DNA from: Marthasterias glacialis
Lineage: Eukaryota > Echinodermata > Asteroidea > Forcipulatida > Asteriidae
Length of the DNA: 64,000 bases
Direction: 5' to 3'
Assembly (NCBI GenBank): GCA_911728455.2
Contig: OU452236.1
Coordinates: 13,937,838 to 14,001,837, forward strand
The position numbers and the translations under genes are program-made. Positions 44,211 through 58,900 of this stretch are shown piece by piece. Every line of letters starts with the position of its first letter. The first letter of the stretch is position 1. Under the pieces are notes generated by a model. The model was given only the letters and a program-made list of their open reading frames with translations, made no database searches and was not told the DNA's origin.

Positions 44211-46995
44211 TCAGTTCACTCGCAGCGTAGAGATATGTTGGACATAGGACGGTGTGAGTAAGTCTGCTCCTTTAAGGCACTGCCCAATGCTGTAGTCACT
44301 TGTGATGCTGTGTTTATCCTCTGTAGAAACAAACAAACCCAAAACACAATCACATTAATATACGTCACTTAAAGGTGAAATACAGGAATGGTAAACCAGT
44401 GTTCCTACTCGGTGTACATGAAAAAACAAACATCTGGAAATTTGGGTTCAATCTGTCGTCTGAGTCAAAATACAATCAAAATACAATCAAAATTAAAATG
44501 GAGGTCTCAAATTCTATTTTCACAACATAAATATTTGTATGGAAGATTGGTACTGGTATGAACTTTATAATCAGTAAGCTTTCAGACTGATTCTAATTTT
44601 AAAAACAAATTGACGAATACCAATCCTGTATTCTACCTTTAATATTTGCTTTAAAAGAAAACTACAAAACATTTGTCCAAGGCTGTTTTCCTGTTTCACA
44701 AATAAGACCAGGTTATTCCAGAAGACAGGCACAGCACACCAAGTTTCAGTAATCCCAACCACTGATTGTTAGTATCCAACCCAAATGTTATATTACGATG
44801 CGCATTACCCTTCGTCAAAATGTTAATTTCTTGGAAATGTACCATCTTTCAAGTGTGAATGGAAATTAGCTTTAAGAAACTACACCTGGGTGTTTGTGTC
44901 TGTAATTACTTTGGAACTCTTCCTGCTGAAGACATACCTTGTTGGAGAGTCCATTTGTCTTGTGCAACATACATCAGAGCTGGGACGCAGTACTGGGCAA
45001 CACCCAGTTCATCAGGTTCAGCACAATTCATCATCCATACAGGTAATACAGCCTTGGTGTAGAACTAAGGAATTGAATCATAAAGGAGATGCGCATAATG
45101 TATTTGAGCTTAGACTAGTCTCTCATTCTGCCCCTCCCACACCTCTCCCCGCCCACTGATGGATGCATTGCTATAGACCGATCCTTTAAGCACCGCCCCC
45201 TTACGTATTGACCAATCACAGCCTTGGCTACGTCACCGAAAGTCCGACAAAATTGGAAAATGTAAACATGCGTTTGCATACTTATAGCGTGCACGTTCAT
45301 GTCATGCAGTGTGGCATTGAAGAGACGCACATTGTGCTGCCCATGTGTACAGAGATGATGTAGCCAATGCTGTGATTGGTCAATTTCTTTAGGGGGTGGG
45401 ACTTAATGGATCGGTCTTTTATCCAGAAAAGTATCTATCCTCTAAACATGTAAATCAGCAAAATGCAGATGAAGCAGTTTGTAATCTTACCTTGGGACAT
45501 CCTATATGTTGATCCAGCATTTTGAGCTCAGACGGACTGATGAGGTACACACAACCTTCAACTGAGCTTTCAGGACTGAAGGCTATGTTGGCAAATCCAC
45601 CTGCCTCTAGGTCAGTACCTGTTACACAAAATACACCCAAAATTACCTTGGAATCTGCACCTGGAGTTTTATTCTACTTAGAAAATACCTCTTCACCTAC
45701 AGATGCAGTGATGAGATAATTTATGAAGTGGTTGAACTATTTCTTTCATGACTTTTTACCCTGCTTGGTAAAAATGTTTCCACAGGTTGATCAATATCAT
45801 GGTGCAGCCATCTTGATTTTCTCCCATTCAAATCAATGTAACCAAAACGAGGCTGGAAGGGCAAACAGTCTGGTTCCTTTTTGTACAATGAATATTAGCA
45901 TATATTACTGTTATTGGATACAGGGAAAATGACCAAGATGGTGGCAGCATGATAAAGGTCTATTGGGACTTCAAACCAACCCAATCTACCCCTGTTCTGA
46001 GTGTGGCAAATCTGTGTATTAAATCTGATAACTTATTTCATCATTTTGCTGCTTGTGTTTGCCTTACCTCTTTTGTTAAATCTCAGTTGAAATCCAAAGA
46101 GGACGCCCCACAGTCTGTGGTCTGCCTCTCTGCCTATGTAAGATGTCATTCTGCGCATACAACAACAAAAAAATAATCAAAGGTTTAACAAGAAACATTC
46201 AAAGCAAAACAATGCAAGTCTCTCATTCTCTTGGGCAGAATAAATTTAAGAAATCAATCATACACCCGGTTTATATTGGCTACCTGATCCAAATACTACA
46301 TCCAATTCTGAGAGAAAACAGTTTAAAGAGTTTTTAAATCAAGTGACAATACTCAAAATTGTCGCTGTGCCACGGCAACTAATTTGCATAGCAGGGTTCG
46401 AATTTGGGGGTACAGTTCCACAAGAACGCAGGGCTTGTAGCTCAATATTTTTACCGGACCAAAATTTATTTGACAAGACCAGAATCTGAATGAGAAAGAA
46501 CTTTCTACAAAGTGTAAAATGGAACTCTTTTTATTTGAACAAGCACTAAGAGAAGATTTGTCTCATTTGTCTTGTGGGTAAGTGTATTTTGATACCAACA
46601 AAAATGAAAGATATTGATCAGATTCAAAGTCAACATTTTGAGCATCGTTTCTCATGGTTTTTTTTGGTCAAGATATTACACAGTGAGGTATTACTATTCA
46701 ATTGAAAAACACAAGACCATCGGACTTGTCCAGTCTTGAGTTACTAGCCTGAGGCTTAAATCACTGGCCTCAGGCCTGTGGTCCAGTGTAAAATTCAAGC
46801 CCTGCATAGTAAGCATTTTTTTCAAATATAATTACAAGTGAAAAATATTTCAAATTAATATTGACCAACCTGTTTTGGTTCATGTCGGCTCCATAAGCGA
46901 AATAGTAAAGATATCCTGGGGGTGGTCTGGCATTGATTCTGAAACACAGAGGGGCAGGTAGAGGAGATCCTGGCTGACCAGACTCCTTGGGATTC
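44211..46995 (-). CDS. GGCT-like domain exons of the large minus-strand gene; catalytic Glu replaced
   Basis: Exons 46995-46870, 46150-46068, 45618-45491, 45064-44938 and 44320-44211 encode the domain. Landmarks against remembered human GGCT: YLYYFAYGADMNQNR matches FLYFAYGSNLLTER; GVLFGFQLRFNKRG matches the ARLQDFKLDF strand; GGFANIAFSPESSVEGCVYL matches GGIATIFQSPGDEVWGVVW; LKMLDQHIG matches LNSLDEQEG; GQCLKGADLLTPSYVQHI matches the final helix. GGCT makes 5-oxoproline from gamma-glutamyl amino acids using Glu98, the Glu before Gly in LDEQEG. Here that position is Ile (about residue 1419), and the YGSN substrate loop reads YGAD. It probably folds like GGCT but may lack that activity. Homology is from memory; the missing Glu is direct. 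Confidence 0.85.
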
Positions 46996-49900
46996 CTGAA
47001 GAAAAGGAGAGAGTATAAGCCTTAAGAACTGTCTCCTCATCAAGCATTTGGAAATTTTAGAGAGAACGTTTTATTCATTCAAAACCTAATGAAAAAGAAG
47101 ACTAAGGGGTGTATGGTTTAATTAAAAATGTATGCACAAGAGGACAGGGATCAAATAACCTTTAGCACAGAAAATTTTCTGTTCAGCAAAAAAAAAAAAA
47201 AAAATTGCAGCAGAAGAGGCTATAAACTCCCCAAACATGTTTGTACCCGACTGCTCCCTCTCAATTTTCATTGCAAAATACAAATAAAGATAAAATATTT
47301 GTTCTGCTCGGTTTTTGAAGTTGGTCCAGGGTTAGTGTACAGCCCTGGGGTATTAAATGTTCCCCTTTTAACAGCACACCTTGATTGCAGCAGACCAGCA
47401 ATAAAGCAACAACATTTTTCTGTTGTGTGTTTGTCAACACAACTGGGTTTTGTGTTAGCCCAACCCTTAGGCTATTTGTTCACGGGATAATAACTTTAGC
47501 ACATTTGTAACCAGAAGTTCATGCTGTTGCTTAGAAAGATAAGGCTCAAGCAATAATCAGATAAAAAGTACTTCCGATTTTAACATCAAACTTATGTGTA
47601 CAAAGTTGACAGGAGAACTGATTACTTGTTTTTTGTTATTTACATGGCAGTAACCAGCATGAATGCCTTCTGACTGGCAAACCCCACCCCAGAACAAATA
47701 TATTGACAAAATAGAGAGATCGCCAAGATTAAGGCTGAATAGCTCAGTTGTAGAGTGTGGATACATTAAGTGTGGTCGCAAGTTCAAATCCCACTCCAGT
47801 CAACTGTTCTTTGTTCACCCCAAATTCAATTTTTTTATTCGAAGTGTTTACATATCTTTTACAGTACTCTTTCAAACTTCTTTTCACTTTACACACACAT
47901 TAAGATCAAATATCAGGAGACATTGTGATTTGTAAATGAACAAAGACACACAGAAAAGACATTTTGACATTTTATGACCCATAAATCTGAACTTACCTGG
48001 GCTTGGATAAGGGCTTGGCAATCACTGCTAAGGACTCTGCTTCTGGACTGAAATAAATCACAAAATTTGTTCATTATTTTAAAACCACTTAAAACATAAA
48101 AAGGTGATGGAGAGTGACTTCCATACAGCTTTTCTACATTATGTATTATTCATAGAAATTATTATTTTCATTGATGATGAAAATAATCGACAGCGGAAAA
48201 TGTAAAATTACCGTTGGTACAGAGATCGCCACATGATGTTCAGTACAAAAAACAACTCATGAATGTGAATTCATCTGAACATACATGTACACCTGTGTGT
48301 ACAACATGGTCCCCAGTGTTTGCATAAAACAGAGTCAATATGTGTTTCTAAATTAAGACCATAATAAACTGGACTGTACCACTTTAAATAAAGGGAATAA
48401 TAACGTTGTCAAAGTAATGCATAATGAAAATTGTAAAGTTGACTTCAAAAGAGAATTGTAAACTCGATTTTGCTTGAGAGAAATTTAAAGCTGGGAATTG
48501 ACCAGTTAGGATCAAATTGGTTCAGAACACCTTTAGTGTAACTTGACTCCAGGTTACAGCCAAAAATATTATTATTACACTATTACAGTCATTATAATTA
48601 ACAATATCTGAAATGGCCTATAATGTGCATTTTTGCATTAGAAAAAATAACAAAGGCTGATCAGATGTTATCACATATATTTCCAAGAAAATTGTATAAA
48701 GACGTATAAATTTGACAGGTGTTTCAAGGCACTTAACAGTGCACTAACAGCAGCTTGTGGTAGTCAACAGGAAACTGCAGGTGGCAAAGACATTTGGAGC
48801 TATTTTTTGTCACACAATCTCAAACACAGAAAGTATTGATTGCCATTCAGTACATCATCAATCCCTTTCATGACATTTGCCTGATAATTATTTCTAGTAA
48901 TTGGCATCACAATTTTGTCTTCTCTCAAAAATAATAATAATAATAATTACAACAACAATAATAATTACCTTGGAGGAAGAGAATATACTTTGTCATCAGC
49001 TTTGCTGGCAGTGTTATTTTGGTGGGCCAATGTATCTTTCATAACTGGGTCATCTGACATCAAACAGCATTCCAATTGGTTGGGCTGAGTATCACATGAC
49101 TCTACTCTCTCATCAGGTAGATCAGTTCTTTGAATATTGTTTTCAGGTTGAGATGACTTTCTCGAACTCACAGGTCTCATCCTAGCTCTTGATTGCTTTG
49201 TTTCACATCTTACCCCAGTACCCTGTAGAACCATGTAACCATCTCTAGTTGATTTCAGTTTCTTACTAAGCCCCCCTTGTACTGGGTTCTCTATCATCGC
49301 TTGGTACTCCACGATAAGATGATTCTGTATGGAGACCTCATCATCTTGTTGAATCCAAGATTCCATCGGACCTCGATTATGTTGCCTGCTTTGCAATAAC
49401 CCTGAGGCACTGAAGCTTCTGTGTGGAACCCTATCATGTTTAATATCCACCATTGCAGATGCAGATTTTGTTGTTAGTCTACTTCCTTTGGAGTCGAGTC
49501 TCTCATTGAAGGTGCTATTGGGACATAGACACATGTCCTCATCAAGACCACACACTCCACAGAACAGAACTGCCTCATCAATATCTGGCACATCATCTTC
49601 AATATCTTGATATGAATCTTGGCTTCTGTTGAGCGTTTCCTGGGGGCTTACATTCCCCAGATGGAGAGATTTGTTCAAATTAATGCTTTCATCGGTACAG
49701 TTTGTGTTTTCAGCGGTTCTTTGTTGTGTTTCTGAACCATCAGTTCCAGACGGTGGGTCACTTTGTGTGTTCCTGTTCCCATCCTCAGTGTTTGCATTTG
49801 AACTGTCGTTGTTCCCACTGGATGAGCCACTGCTGTTTCCATGGGAACCACCCTGACTGCCATCTTGGTCTTTGTCGTCATCTTTTCTAACATGATTGCT

Positions 49901-52900
49901 GTGACAAGTGTTACTTGCATTCTCCTGTGCATCCTCATTACTTTCTTCATTTGTAACTTTCTTGCTGTCCTCATCAGGTGATGCACTTTGTTCTTTGCTG
50001 CTCTCCTCAACAGTAACTATCTCCTTGTCAACTGATGAATCATCCAATGCATTGCCAATTTCTGTTTCATCCGAATTGACTAATTCTCCTTTTGAATGTT
50101 TGTCTTGTCCTGTATCTTGTTCAGTAATTGCAACTGAAGTGTCCTCTGAAGTTACTTGGACTTCTGGCCCTGTTTCTTCAACTTGAACAGTACAGATGTT
50201 GTCTACAGTGACTACAGCAGGAGTGACATCTTTCGAATCTTCCGATGGTACGACTGTATCTTCCTTGGACTCCAAAAGTGTGTTGACCGTTTTCTCTACT
50301 AAACCACTGTTTGATTCAACTGGTATTGATGAGTCTGTTTTTATTGCATTTACATCTGATGGTGCATTATCAGTCACCATTTCTGTTTGGATATTGTCAT
50401 GATTTGTACAAGTGTTGTTCATGTCCACGGTTCCAGTTCTATCGTTTGTGTCTTTGTCATCACAAATACTATTTACCGTAAGTTCTATGTTTGCTTCAAC
50501 TGATTCTTCATTCAATTCAACCTTAACTGAATCACTAGTTGGAGGCTCAACGTTTTCAGCTAAACCACTGTTTTTAAAAGTTTTATTATCTACAAAGGCA
50601 CTTTCATCTCCAACAGGATGGTTCTCTTCTGAATTGAGGTTTTCAAGAGATAAACTCTCAGCCGCATCAAAATTGTCCTTCTGAAAGCTTTCATTAGTTG
50701 GTGTAACAATATCGTCTCTACTTTGGCACTCAGTTTCACTTACAGTATGTTTTTCATCTTGAATCATTGAAAGACTCTCTTCTCTCAGAGTGCTTAATGA
50801 TCCTCGTTCTAAATCCGACTCCTTCACAGCGTGTTTCACACTCCCGTCTTCCCCTAAACCATCATCAGAAACCATGTCCGTTAACTCACAGCTGGCTTGA
50901 TCTATTTCACTGTCATCCATTGAACTGCGGCGCCTCCCCAGGGTGCTGCTCGCTGTCCTACTTGTGGGAGTCTCAGATCTTGTTTCTGAATCGGCAAAGT
51001 AGGCGTCATACTTCTGATCCAAATCCCCATCATCATCAACGGTACTCTTCTTAGCGCTGTTTGCAACTCGTTGAACCATGTCGCTGAGCACCATAGCTGC
51101 ACCTCCTTCGTTCATGTAATCACTCATGGTTGCTTTGACTTCGTTGGTTACAGAGCCATCTCCTTCATCTTCATCTTTCACAATAACAGGAGGAGCATCT
51201 CCCGAGGCAGACACCTCCTCTGCTTGCTGAGAAGTAATATCCACCTTGCTGTTGCTTTCATAACTGGTTGCGTAGGTGTGGGATATGGGATGGATTCTAC
51301 TCTGATCCTCCTGAGCATCACTCCTCCCCTCCTGAGGATCATCTGCTTCATCCTTACCGCTGAATGTCTCTGGGATGTCTATGTGACTGGTCAAGGCATC
51401 TTGAAGGAAGGATACATTGTCTTCAGAGAGGCTGGCGAGACTGTTTGGTGGCATGCGGACACCAGAGAGGACCTGACTGCCTCCTGATACTTGATCTTGT
51501 GTTTCTCCCTCAGTTTTCCTGGAAAAAGATTAAATATAACATGAGTTCAAGACAACACAACTTGGATGACCCCCTCCCCAACAGAGAGTATACCAAACCA
51601 GTTTGGGCGCAAAATCCGGCTTTAAAAGGGAAGAGAACAATGAATGTCTTTCATCCATGAAAGATAACTCTTTCATCCACGAAAGATAACTTTAAAAAAT
51701 TAAATAATAATTCTCTTACAAGGTTTGCTCTTCCAGATAATTTTCTCTCTCTGTTGATAACTGTGAAGCAATTGATGTACGATGGACGGATTCGGCAGTT
51801 AATGGACGGGGCTGGAATATGTCAGGCGGAAGCATACTCAACAGTTCTCGCTTACGTTGCATCATTCGACTGTCACTGGGTTCATGATCAGTCTCCTCTG
51901 AAACAAGTAGAACAATTTGCAAAGACGAAGATGACAAGGTGAAGGAGGTAACAAATGTCTTAATCAAACGTTAAAGGTAGAAACGTTTACACCATGCTTA
52001 ACTGAAGACACTTTTGTCACTTTTGATCTAATTTCAACCACTGTGAGAACATTTCCAGAGTCATGAATAAGCCATTTTAAGATATGGTGGACACAATACT
52101 ATGACATTCTATAGTGTACACCATATTTCAAAAAGGCTAATGTTTTTAAGACGCTCTGTCATTAGTTAAACTGTCTGTTTAGCTAGTTTCATTCATATTA
52201 AAGAATCTGTCAAAATGAAGGGGAAACATTTATGATAGTTCTCACTGGAGGCACTCGGTGATGAAGAAAAGGCAAACCGCATGTTCTTATTTCTGTCCTT
52301 ACCTGGTTGAATGCCTTTACAGGTGTCTACTGCAGGCCCAGACATCTTGAATGTATGCAGCGGTTTCAACCTGAATGTAAAATAAGGCAGGAAACAAATT
52401 CAAGCAATAGTTTTTTTCCAGATCTGTTTGTAGAACAAACACTTTTTTTCTGGTTAGCAGTTGGTGAGTAGTTTCTGGACAAAAGAAATTGTATTGCTAT
52501 ATTCTAAACATTTTTAAAACAGTGTCAAAGAAATGAATAAATATGTTGTCTAACCTTCCTTTAAGAAGTCGTCCCCCTCTCCTGCTCACCGGAGGGGACT
52601 GCTGCTTATTTAACACCCTTGTAACTTCCCTCAAAGCATAAATGGTACGTTCCTTCAAGTCTTGACTGGGTGAGACTGGTCGATCCTGTAACATGATCAG
52701 GTAAACGATTATGCCATGTTATGAGGTTAATAAAAGGTTGAGAAGAGAATGTAATGGATAAAACTCTCATTATTACTTCTCCTGTAAAGTGTATCATTAT
52801 GTTCAAATTACAATCTCCATTGCATTTTGGGGCACCTGGCAAACAGTATGCACCTGTCCAATTTCAAAAGTATACAAACCTTACTGGGATGTTTTAACAA

Positions 52901-55900
52901 CATTTGAACCTCTCCTTTCCATATTTTTATAAAAAAGTTAGGTACCAGTATCAGGGAATGATAAATTGTGGTTGGTTGAAGGTACACAATCAGTGGCTGG
53001 AATGCACTGTTTCCACAAAATTTGTTCTCAAATGTTTAATTCCACTACAATTTACTTCCCTTCTTCGTACAAATAAGATGCGGTGATTAAGAAATGAATG
53101 TTCCAAGGGGAAATGTGAAAAACCATACATAGACCCATTCTTAAACATTTGAAACTCAAATTTAAATTTTCTTGTTCACCTTTCTAGATTATGGAGTAAA
53201 GTATGACTTTAAGGTGGGAGCTTGAGTATTGCATGTTCATTGCTAATTGGATGTTCAATACAATTCTGAGAAAATCTTTAAAAAGAGAACAATGAAGAGA
53301 AGACTTCATGAGATCACCAAGAACTAGTGGAGGATTTAAAGGGCTCATATTCTCATCCATAATGAGGTTTGACTGAATGGAAGAATCAAATCTCTTACAA
53401 CCTATAATCCTTCCATTATCCATGGACTAAAGGATCAAGGGATTAACAAGAAAGAGGATTCCCTGCAGGTGTGCTTGGTTAGTAAAAAATAGAACTATCC
53501 CGATCAGAGTGAAAATGACTTATGACAAACATCTGAAGTAGGCCCAACCTATGATGGTACGAAGATTTATATGGGACCACTCAGGGAAGAATGGCTAAGG
53601 TTTACAAAAACTAAAAGAAAATATCCAACTTATTTATGCACACCATTCTGAGTGGGAAAATAAATATTTGTGCAAAATGCCAAGATGTACTTTTTCCCAG
53701 TTCACTTACATTTGGCACCTCGGTGTCTACATCATGCTTGAATGGCTGTGAGACATGAGCATTTGGTTTTGGAGCCAATGCTTCATTTGCTACACTCTGA
53801 GGAAGTGGGGCCAGTCTCTGTCGATCATTTGGGGTGCCATGTTGAGGCCAATACTTGTTCCCCATGGACCAGAGGTTCGGAGGGCCTGCCAAGAATGCGG
53901 AGCTCCTGAAGGTGATGAAAGACGGAAATAACAAAAGTTTAAGTTTGTTGATCAAAATGAATAACAAATGTATTTTTTTTGAAGAAAAAAACCTACATTT
54001 TTTTTAGATGCAGAATTTGCATCGTTCATTTTGCACTGCCCCTTTTGTTCTAAAAAACAAAAATTTAAATCAGTTTCTTAGAAATGTTTGTGTGTGTAAA
54101 ATTGTACATTGTAAAACTTTTTTTTTTAAATGACTACAAGATGATCCCTGGAGTCAAAAACGTTTTGGACACAAATCTTTCTGGACTACTCTTTAAACTT
54201 GGCTGTGTTACTTAAGAACAGAAAGCAATCTCCAGACAGGTATACAAAAGACTGTTCTCCAAGATATATCAATGACAAACCTAACCCAAACAAGCAAGTA
54301 ATCCTAACTCCTTATGTCTAGTTTAGTTGCGAAAATTGTGTGAAGTTAGACCAAACAAATAACATGTAGTTCAGAGGTGTAACAGTGTCTCAAAATAAAC
54401 ACAGGGAGTGATAGCTAAGGTTATTGAATCAGAAATGAACTAGTCTTGGTCCAAGACATTTCTATTCTGTAGTCCACGATCCACCCTTATCACGAATCAA
54501 GCCTGATCACAAAGTATCGCTGAAATGTCTTGGACCAAGACTAGCAATGAACAAGAGATAGCGTTGAAATCAAGAACTTGAAAAACCACCTGACTGTAAT
54601 AAGACTCGCACAACGGAAGGAGCCAAGTGTATTAAAACATTATGGTTAAATGTAATTATTTATAGAATGTGTAAACCATGCAACATTGTATGCAGACTTT
54701 GTCTCATTAGCAGGGCTTGGATACCAACTGGATCACCAGCCCAATCCAAGGTTTTTGGCATTATGCCATACATTCAAAATAGAGAAAGCCCACAGCTTTT
54801 TTCTGCAAATTTTGAGTTGCACTCTTAACAAAAACAAAACAAAACATGTAGGCCCTACCCTACTAAAAGAAAGTTTTAGTTGAAAAACATTCAGTTTTTT
54901 GCTCTGATTTTGTAAAAGAGTATCTCCAATTAATGATCTCAGAAAACTCTGGAATCTCACAGATTTTTCCACATGACGACAAAGTAGCAGAAAGGTAATT
55001 ATTAAAGAAATGTTGATTAGTTTCAATCTGAAAGCTAAATTATAAAGTTACCATTATAAATTACTCTCCAGAGTTTGACAAGTAATGTAAAAGTCAAGAA
55101 AATGGTATTTGAAGACCTAAATAAAAATCCACTGCATTTGAAATAGACCTAACATAACATGCAAAACATTCTTGACAACAAAAACATTAACTGTTTTCAT
55201 AGTTTCACTATTAAATGGGTTTTGATGAGATTTTTATGCCACATATTTTGATGGGATTTATTACCAGCTGGTTGTATGGTGTGATTGTTGCAAATGAAAT
55301 GATGGGAATTAACTTGCTCTTCCAAAATCTATTGATGTACTCTCTTTTAGATTCATGATGATAGACAAATCATCCACTCGGTCACTTCCATATAAATAGA
55401 AAACTGTATTGAAATAAATTATTTAGTTATATATTGCTTTTACAAGCTAATTTGACAAGTGCATGTCGTGTCTGGTCTGATTCTACATGTATTGAAGTAT
55501 CACTTACAGTAACACAATATGTGTTGCTGGTTAGGTTACTATAGAATCTATTCACTAACTATTTTTGGATGAAGGGTACATATGAACCTTTAACAAAGTT
55601 ATTAGATTTCTATTGGTTTGTACATATTCAGATAGTTCTTTTTCAAGTTGAATGGAAAAATTGTAAAACCTAAATTGACAGAAGGATGTTTATATGATTA
55701 TCTTTACATGGGCAATTTACACAATTTTTCACAGGTCAGTGGTCGGGTTGGCAAAGTGGTATCTTTTATCGCCTTCGACCTCTAGGACCCCGGTTTGAAT
55801 CCCGCCAGGGGCACTATGTGGATTGGGTTTTTCAGTCCCTACCTGATTGCGTGGGTTTTCCCTAGAATAATCTCTCTTTTTTTTTCTCCCACATCTAAAA

Positions 55901-58900
55901 CTGAAACTTCCTTCCCCGTCTTCTTTCCATGGGGTTCTGAACTAGTATAGTGATTAATTTCGCTTTTCTGAGACTACTTCGCTTCACAACCAGAATTATT
56001 AAATGAAAATGAAAACTATATAAAGAAATATACAGGAACTTGAGTAACTAAAAGGAAGTAAATTTAAACACGTAGAATCCACCAGAGAGGTACAGAAAAC
56101 TTGTTTCGTTAGCATCTCTACTTACTTATGTGTGAAGAAAGAGTTATAGTTGTACTGTGTGGCACTTGGAGTGCCCCTTGATTGGGACCTTGAAGGTGAC
56201 CTCTGCATTTGCGGGGTGTAGGCTGACTGGGGAGGAGAACGCGTCTTACGCCCACTACCGTTGAGGAGGGGATCTGGTCGTTTCTTGCTACTCGCTGTAT
56301 GTTTGCGGGAGTCTGATGAGGGTCTGCTTTTAGAATGCTGCTTGGAATCTGCATATTAGTAAATTGGGTAGTATACATCATATTATTATGTGTAATTTTT
56401 ACTCATACACCGATGTGTGTTGAGCACTGTATACTCAGTACTTTCCCGAGTCCTGTGAAAACAAAATTAACTGTCATTTTTCCCCGGGTGGGATTCGAAC
56501 CCACGATCCCTGCCATTCTAAAGCAGATGTCTTACCAACTATAGACTACCGAGACTGCCCGGTAGATAGAGGCAGTTCGAATCCTATTCGCAGCAGGTAC
56601 CACAAGCAAAATAATAGATGTTAATTTTTTGCATCGGGGATAAAGAATTTCGTAATTTTTACCCATACACCAATGTGTGTTAAGCACTGTATACTCAGTA
56701 CTTTCCCGAGTCCTGTGAAAAAAAAATCACAGGCATTTTTTTATATACACAATATTTGAAAAAAATTTCCCTTTTGTATGGTATGTTTCCTCCATTACTA
56801 TACAAAAAAAAAATTACATACTAAAAGGTCACCAAACCAATTGTCTTTTTGCAAGCTGTTGAATAACATGACAAGTGTCACTTCATTTAAGAAAACATAC
56901 AAAATTGCAGCATGGAGGAATTTCCTTCTTCCATGTTTGCTGCAATGTAGCAGTTATCATGGTTGTAAACTGTTCGCTAAAAATCCTAGCTGTCACACCA
57001 AACGAGCATTGACACTCTCTGATAAGCTTCATTTAGAATGAAGACTATGCCATTTTGATTGCACTTTACGGACTGATAAAACATTATAAGTATATGAGTA
57101 TATGATAAAGCTCAGTAACTACCACAGCAGGTGAGGTAAAAAGTGCATGCATATTACACTTTGCCCCTATTAATTTTTAACAGTATGGCAATTAACGACA
57201 AGCTAGCACAAAATAATGTCAAAATTTGTATTGGTTAGGAAACAAAAATTATGGAAACACTGGCACATTTTATATTTACAATCACAAACTGAGTTTCAAC
57301 AGTTCAGCGTTTAAAAATGTTCCTAATTCTAATACTGAAATATTTTAATTGTCTCACTAGATTCAAATTGTACTTGTACAACAAAACAATTACCCCACCT
57401 CTGAAAAATTCCACAAAAAAGACATTTGGTGAACGTAAACAAACAAACAAACAAACAAAATCTCAATCAAAAATACCAAGACCCCACTTGCTTGAAAGAC
57501 GTTCACTGTTTCACAATAATTAGTTTGGACACTTGTTAAATGAAAAGGCAACCATTTTTTATTTTTCCAAAACTAAAATGCGTCAAATGTAATTAAAAGA
57601 CACCGGTGGGTAAACCATGGAGATAAATAAAGGGACCATTGCAAAACAACACCCATGTTCGGATTGTTTGAAGAGCTGCCTTGCATTGTTATGCTAAGTT
57701 CACTTGAATCAATTCACACAATACAAATGATACAAGCAATCCTTTTTCAAACAAGACATAAGTGCATTTTTGGGTTGACAGATACATGAATACCGAAGCA
57801 TGCTTAATGCTAACATCTAGGGTGGGTGCTTTGGCCCTACTATGATTGCTCAGTAAACACTCCTGTAGGGCAAATCAACACTACAGGGAAAAATAACAAT
57901 GGCTGATGAGGACTTGAAAAAAATACTGTTTTTTATGTTGTTGTTTTTTGTTCCTAAGTCCTTCAAATATATCAAGAATCTGTGTATTTTCATGACCCAG
58001 GTGTGGCCCCTATGTCTTGTATATTTCCATGGTAAAAAGAGTGAAACTACAAATTCAAACCCATTTCAAATAAATTTTAATAATGTTTTTATGTAACTAT
58101 TGTGTATTATGTATTATATATTTTTACTTTTCTTTCTTCTTATTTTTGGGGACGGAATTGAATTCACATTATTTAGTTCTTCATTGAATAATGATTGTAT
58201 AGCAAAACAGACCCATTAAATGATTTAAAAATAGTCAGTAAGACTATAAAAAAATAATAATAGAAATAAATTTTTCCAGTTATACATTCAATATTTTGAA
58301 AGTTCCATTTAACTTTTAACCACTAAGTAAGTTGGAACAAATACTTCAAATGAAAACTAGAAAGAATTATGGGTATGTTTTGAATTTAAATTAAGTTTTC
58401 TTTGCAACCACATAGTTTCATTGTACTTTCCGTTTCACTAAAAACTTGTTATGAATTTGCATTAAAATAATTGTTAAGGACGAAATCAAAATCAAAATCA
58501 ACTTACCAACAAGTATTTTGTCAACAGGCAAGTTGTCAATGCTGAGGAATGGGGGCGGCTGAATACAAACATAAACAACATATTAATATACGTAAGTCAT
58601 TTGTCTAAATAGTTCTTTTTTTTTGGGGGGGGGTTCAATTGCTATATTTGACCACAACAATACTTTGGGTAATTCCGGGGAAAGTAATGGTATTAACTTT
58701 ATAATCAGTCAGTAAGCTTTCACGCAGATGGAAACTACATGTAAGGCAATGTATATTTTGCCCGCACTGGCTTTCTTATCAAGCCAGAACAGCACTGAAC
58801 ATTCGCAGTGACCGTTTTCTGGGACTTATACATTTTACTGTGAGAAATGTTAGTCTGGTTCGCGCCAACAGTAAAATGGTTCCAATCACTGTTTCGCCGG

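Noticed and set aside
49629-51102. Several open frames of 60-140 codons antisense to or out of frame with the 2,550-base exon
   Set aside because: They are shadows of a long exon with repetitive acidic codons. The sense frame alone is continued by matching splice phases.
56484-56560. tRNA gene on the minus strand
   Set aside because: The B-box is good but it continues into a SINE body; duplicate body at 56650 supports a repeat.
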